Shown here piece after piece: positions 30,029 to 33,998 of a stretch of DNA of 33,998 bases. The notes beneath the pieces were generated by a model that did no database searches, was not told the origin of the DNA, and worked only from the letters and a program-made list of their open reading frames with translations. Location: the NCBI GenBank assembly GCA_018398765.1, contig JAHBMJ010004535.1:1-33998 (forward strand). Direction: 5' to 3'. This stretch comes from Chromera velia. Lineage: Eukaryota; Sar; Chromeraceae. The first letter of the stretch is position 1, and every line of letters begins with the position of its first letter. The position numbers were made by a program, and so were the translations under genes.

Positions 30029-32851
30029 GGAGGGAGGGAGTGCACCTTACAGGAGGGCATGGAAGTCAAGCTGCCAATCGAAAAGAAAGACGATCAAGCT
30101 GGAGTTTGTTCAGATGAAAACCAAAACAGTCACGAAGTTTCATCCACAAACTGCAAGTGTGTGGCTGCCAAAAAAACGCACACACATATGTATCAGCGTA
30201 TGAATATGTTTATCTTCCCATCAAGCGATGGCTCAAGCACGGAGGTGCTCTTCCACGACCCGCCGGACGGAGGCTTTTTTTTTTTTTGGAGGAAATGAGA
30301 CCACGCAGTGGAGTTCTAGCTAGCCCGACGGACGAACCTGATGCGACGAGGTCCATTGCACCTCCCATGCCCTTCACCATTTTTCCTGCATGCAGTGATA
30401 GAAGCAGAGGTAGAAAGCCGTCAGAGCTCTGCAATTGTCCGTCCACGTCCATGTCTCCGTGCATGCTCCATGTACTCACCCTTTTTTCCACCCCCCGCCA
30501 CACCCATGCCCCACAACCACGAATCACCAACTGGATGGCCAACCGAAGGAAGGACCGTCACATGCCATCTATCCCACTCAGACCTCTGCCAATAGCCCGG
30601 TTTTTTTTTCGACGATCAAAACAGAAACAAGGAGTACAGGAATGAGTGAGTCAGTGCTTCAATAAATAAATAAATGCATCAAAAGATGGCACCCAAAACC
30701 CCAAAAACACAACCGGAAAAAAAAAACCAGTGCTGCCCCTCCCTCCCTCCCACCCACCCGGAATAATCCAATTGGCCACGTTGCCCTCCTCGTCCACCTC
30801 CAGAGCCCCCAAGATCGTCACGTCCATGTGTCCGCCCCTGATCATTCCAAACGACTCGGAGGAAGAGAAAATGGAGGCCCCGGAAAGAGCAGTCACGGTC
30901 TCCTTGCCCGCGTTGATCCAGTCGGGATCCTCCGACCCCTCCTCAGGGTAAGGCCCCATCCCCAGCAGTCCATTCTCGCTCTGCAGTGAGTGAGTGAGTG
31001 AGTGTGGCAGTAGAGAGTGAGTGAATAGGAAGAACAGAGCAGAGAAGAAGAAAGGATCCGCGACTCTTCTTTTCTCTTCATGAAAAACACATTTCAAAGA
31101 AAGAAAGAAAAAGGTTCAAACGAGAAAAGAAAGAAGAGAAACAGCATGGGGGTGAATTTTTAGAACACGGAGACAGACCATTTGATGTTCTTTCTGGGGC
31201 ATCCTTCTCTTTCACTTGTTTCACAAATATTCATTCACTGCCTACAACTCCGTTCTGGGCAATACCCCGATAACACTCGTCAGGCAGAGAGAAGGAAAAG
31301 AAAGAAAGACAGACAGGCAGGCAGGCAGGCAGGCAGCGTCCTTTCTTGTCTTTCCCGCATTACTCCTTTCTCAATGACTGTGGACACGAATGTGATCGTC
31401 CCTTCTGCTTTCCATCCTTCTGGACAGGCAGGCAAAACGACATAGAGACAGACTTACAGCGAGACAGGCAAAGAGAGAGAAAGGCAGGCAGGCAGGCAGG
31501 CAGATAGACATTCCGACCTACCTATCTACCTACCTACCTGAAGCATCACCACCGCTCCCTGAGGAAGGAAATTGGAAGCCAAGGTCGGCATCCCGATCCC
31601 CAAGTTGGCGCTCTGTCCGTCTGACAATTCAAGAGCCGCACGTCTCACAATCCTCTCTCGACTTCCGAGAGAGCTGCTGCTTTTCTTCTGCGTCTCTTCC
31701 TGCTGGCTTGACTGTCCCTCTTTGGACTTCGGCTGCACGGTTCTCTTCTCGATTCTCTTTTCCTCCTGTGCAACAACGACGGAGTCAACAAACACGCCAG
31801 GAAGATGAACCTCTTCAGGCGAGAGGGAGCCCAGAGGGACCAGCTCCTCCACTTCGGCCACCGTGTGTCGCCCCGCCCTGGCGCACTCCGGGTTGAAGTT
31901 TCTCGCCGTTCCCCTGAAGACCAGGTTGCCGAAGGGGTCACCCTTCCACGCCTTCACGAACGAGACGTCCCCCTTGATGGCCTCTTCCAACACAAAGTCG
32001 AAGGAACCGAATCTCCGAACCTGCAACGGTTGGATTGTGGAGGGCAGGAAAAAAGAAAGAAAGAGAAGATCACGCATGCGCTTGTTGCATCAAGCAAACA
32101 AAGCGCCGCCACCCAACTTCGGGGCGCTGTCGTGAGTCTGGTTTCTTTCTTACGGCTGCTTGTCCGTGCGTGTGTGGGCGTGATGAATGCATGCAGAGGT
32201 CAGACAAGCTTTCGATGCCCGCAAACGAGGGGGGTGACCGACGGCTCTGGCAGAATATGAAGAAACGCGGAACTCTCAGGACAATTTAACCTAGAGGACG
32301 ACTATCTAGGCTTCAATGCAGTTGATGCACGCAGAGGCGAATACACCGGACGGACGGACCTCCCTGGGTTCAGACGCGACCTCCACCTCAGAGGTTCCCT
32401 TCTTGTACTTGATGGGAAACCCGCCCTGCTCGATCACCGTGCCGCCACCTGAAGAAAACAAAATGAAAGAAGAGTTCGATCAATTAAAGAAAGAAAGATA
32501 AAAAAAAGGAAGTGCAGCCACACAGAGAAGACCCAACCAATAGAGACACAGTGCGGTTTTTTTCAGCCTGTTCAGCTATTTGCATCTTTGTCTCTTTTGC
32601 CTATGCACAATGAGCGACAAGCTCTCTGAGTCCCCGGAGTCAAGTCTCTTCTCTCGATTTTTGTTGTGTCTCTTTGTTTGCTTCTTTTTTAGTGAGTGGA
32701 TTCATACTTCTTCTTCTTCTTTTCCTTACCAACTTCACTGTCCTTTTCGTTCATTTTTGTCTTGTCATTCCAGTCTTCCCTCTGTCGGCGCGTTGCTTCC
32801 TTTCGTTCGCTTCCTTTTCTCTCTCCACATGATCCTGTCCCTTCTCCCTCC

Positions 32852-32908
<57 letters not shown>

Positions 32909-33612
32909 TGTCTGTTTGTCTGTCTGTGTGTCTGTCTGCCTACCTGTCTGTCTGTCTGCGTTGCTTTCTGCGTTTTCTTTCACCCTCCCTTGCCTTTTGT
33001 CCGTCGGCAATTCTCTCCACCCGTCTGTTGGGAGTGTGTGTGTGTGTGTGGCCGTGCACGCTCTGTATGTATGTGGACTTCCCCCCAAAACTCCATGCAC
33101 GAACCCGTTCGTGTGAAGAACGCAGGGATTCCGGCTCCCCCGGCCCTCAGACGCTCTGCCAGTGTGCCCTGAGGGGTCAACTCAACCTCCAGCTCCCCCC
33201 CCAGGTATTGACGCTCGAACTCTTTGTTCTCCCCGACATAACTGCTGACCTGAAGCGATAAAGGCGCATGCATGCATGCATCGTTGGAATGGCCGGTTAG
33301 TGAATTCAAAGGGGCTGTGCTGGGCCTTCCTTGTGTCTTGTTTGTAATTTGGAATGCGTTTCCTTTCGGGTCCTGTGGAATGCCTCTGTTTTCTTTCCGT
33401 TCTTGTCTTTGTTTCACGCAGAGTTTCCTTCCTTCCATTCTGCTGCAAAGTATTTGCGGTTGAGAGACGAGGTGTCAGAGGGAGAAGGTCATCGACAAAC
33501 CGACCGACAGAGAGACAGAGAGACAAAAAGACAGACCCACCATTCTCTTCACCTGCCGACTCTTCAAGAGCAGACCGAGGCCCCAGTCGTCAACACCTGC
33601 GTTGTTGCTGAC
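28649..33612 (-). CDS. OXCT1: succinyl-CoA:3-ketoacid CoA transferase (SCOT), 5' partial, 8 exons
   Basis: Mitochondrial enzyme moving CoA from succinyl-CoA to acetoacetate, the activating step of ketone-body use. Exons, high to low: 33612-33541, 33249-33105, 32448-32360, 32020-31538, 30980-30758, 30385-30338, 29791-29674, 28805-28649; 1335 nt, 444 residues plus TAG, all phases joining. The first in-window exon starts [16 protein letters not shown], in the alpha domain. The N-terminal part, with the mitochondrial leader and the GGFGLCGIP signature, is upstream of the window. The [12 protein letters not shown] motif opens the exon at 30980; its Glu (codon 30977-30975) is the catalytic glutamate that forms the enzyme-CoA thioester. 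[13 protein letters not shown] and SLPLTGK follow as in animal SCOT. The charged linker between alpha and beta domains lies in the 483-nt exon and is Ser/Gln/Lys-rich. The protein is the fused alpha-beta form, as in eukaryotes. Confidence 0.96.
29527..29672. repeat. 49-bp minisatellite, three copies
   Basis: Copies start at 29527, 29576 and 29625; the third carries a 10-base internal duplication of its GAACGAACA part. Core: AACCCAGAACGAACAAGGG. It lies at the 5' end of a SCOT intron and runs, in transcript sense, almost from the donor at 29673. Confidence 0.95.
29971..30029. repeat. compound (CA)n(GA)n microsatellite
   Basis: CA then GA on the plus strand in the SCOT intron between exons 30385-30338 and 29791-29674. 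Confidence 0.9.
30984..31004. repeat. (GAGT)n repeat abutting an acceptor
   Basis: In transcript sense five CTCA units end in CTGCAG, the 3' splice site of the SCOT exon with the catalytic glutamate (from 30980). Confidence 0.9.
31314..31504. repeat. two (GGCA)n tracts
   Basis: GGCA tracts at about 31314-31336 and 31484-31504 in a SCOT intron. The second passes into GATA/GGTA-like units that lead to the donor of the 483-nt exon at 31537. Confidence 0.85.
32855..32904. repeat. compound (CT)n(GT)n microsatellite
   Basis: CT then GT on the plus strand in a SCOT intron. The purine-rich strand is the sense strand here, opposite to most introns in this window. Confidence 0.9.
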
Positions 33613-33622
33613 CTGGAGACAC

Positions 33623-33661
<39 letters not shown>

Positions 33662-33998
33662 CGCACACACATTCTTTTTCACAGCCAGGCAGGCAGGTAG
33701 GTAGACTGAGAGATACACGCCAGACATTGATTCTCTTCATCTTTGCCTTTTTTTACAGACAGGCGACCGAAGCACGAGACAATCCAGGATGGACGAGCGC
33801 AAAGGGCAGTCACAGACCGCCAGCCAGACACAGAAACAAAAAGACAGGCAGGCAGGCAAGCAGAAAGGTGGAACCAGATACGGAGACAGTCACGCTTTAC
33901 CTCTCAGAAAGATGGAGTGACACACAAACGAACCGGATGCAAGAAAAGACAGCGCCGTGAATGTGGCACGGAGAGGGGAACCCCCCCCCCCCCCCCCC
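33613..33998. other. SCOT intron sequence at the window edge
   Basis: Upstream, in transcript sense, of the first visible SCOT exon. It holds a GA tract (33628-33661) and GACA/GGCA units, with no further SCOT exon on the minus strand. It should be part of an intron leading to missing 5' exons. Confidence 0.5.
33981..33998. repeat. terminal run of 18 C
   Basis: The last 18 bases are all C. A homopolymer of this length exactly at the end is likely where an assembly or read stopped. Confidence 0.9.

Overview
This is nuclear DNA of a eukaryote with intron-dense genes. Four conserved genes can be rebuilt from spliced exons; 36 complete introns are resolved and almost all extra length is simple-sequence repeat. 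The gene set points to a photosynthetic protist. There is a nuclear F1-ATPase alpha subunit with a mitochondrial leader, and a cyanobacterial-type MPBQ methyltransferase of plastid tocopherol synthesis. The latter has an N-terminal extension that could be a bipartite complex-plastid leader. TGCATGCA-type motifs, of the kind bound by apicomplexan AP2 factors, are abundant. An alveolate alga such as a chromerid fits best, but this is inference.

Layout: 1-1090 is AT-rich intergenic DNA with the possible tail of an upstream gene and a small hAT-like MITE (595-825). Positions 2448-12030 (minus) hold a 16-exon mitochondrial ATP synthase alpha gene. Positions 12031-12684 are a divergent promoter region with a perfect TGCATGCG-T-CGCATGCA palindrome. 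Positions 12685-18546 (plus) hold the 10-exon MPBQ/MSBQ methyltransferase. Positions 18547-22201 are intergenic: an 84-codon orphan ORF, a 790-bp TA-flanked MITE (20151-20940) and a GC-rich segment bounded by a 15-bp inverted repeat (21158-21446). Positions 22202-27736 (plus) hold a USP30-like deubiquitinase with at least six exons. Positions 27737-28648 are AT-rich to mixed intergenic DNA between convergent genes. Positions 28649-33612 (minus) hold the last eight exons of succinyl-CoA:3-ketoacid CoA transferase (SCOT), whose 5' end lies beyond the window. The window ends in an 18-base C run.

ATP synthase and SCOT act in mitochondrial energy metabolism. Animal USP30 is a mitochondrial outer-membrane deubiquitinase. 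The methyltransferase serves the plastid. They do not form a pathway, and only the divergent pair could share a promoter.

The most unusual signal is at the splice sites. All 36 rebuilt donors have G at +5 while +3 is nearly free. Half of them start a run of three to six in-phase GTNN units, so introns begin in tetranucleotide-periodic sequence. Many acceptors are likewise reached through tandem repeats, with ATGCAG or TGCAG at the end and no clear polypyrimidine tract. No RNA gene and no CRISPR array was found.
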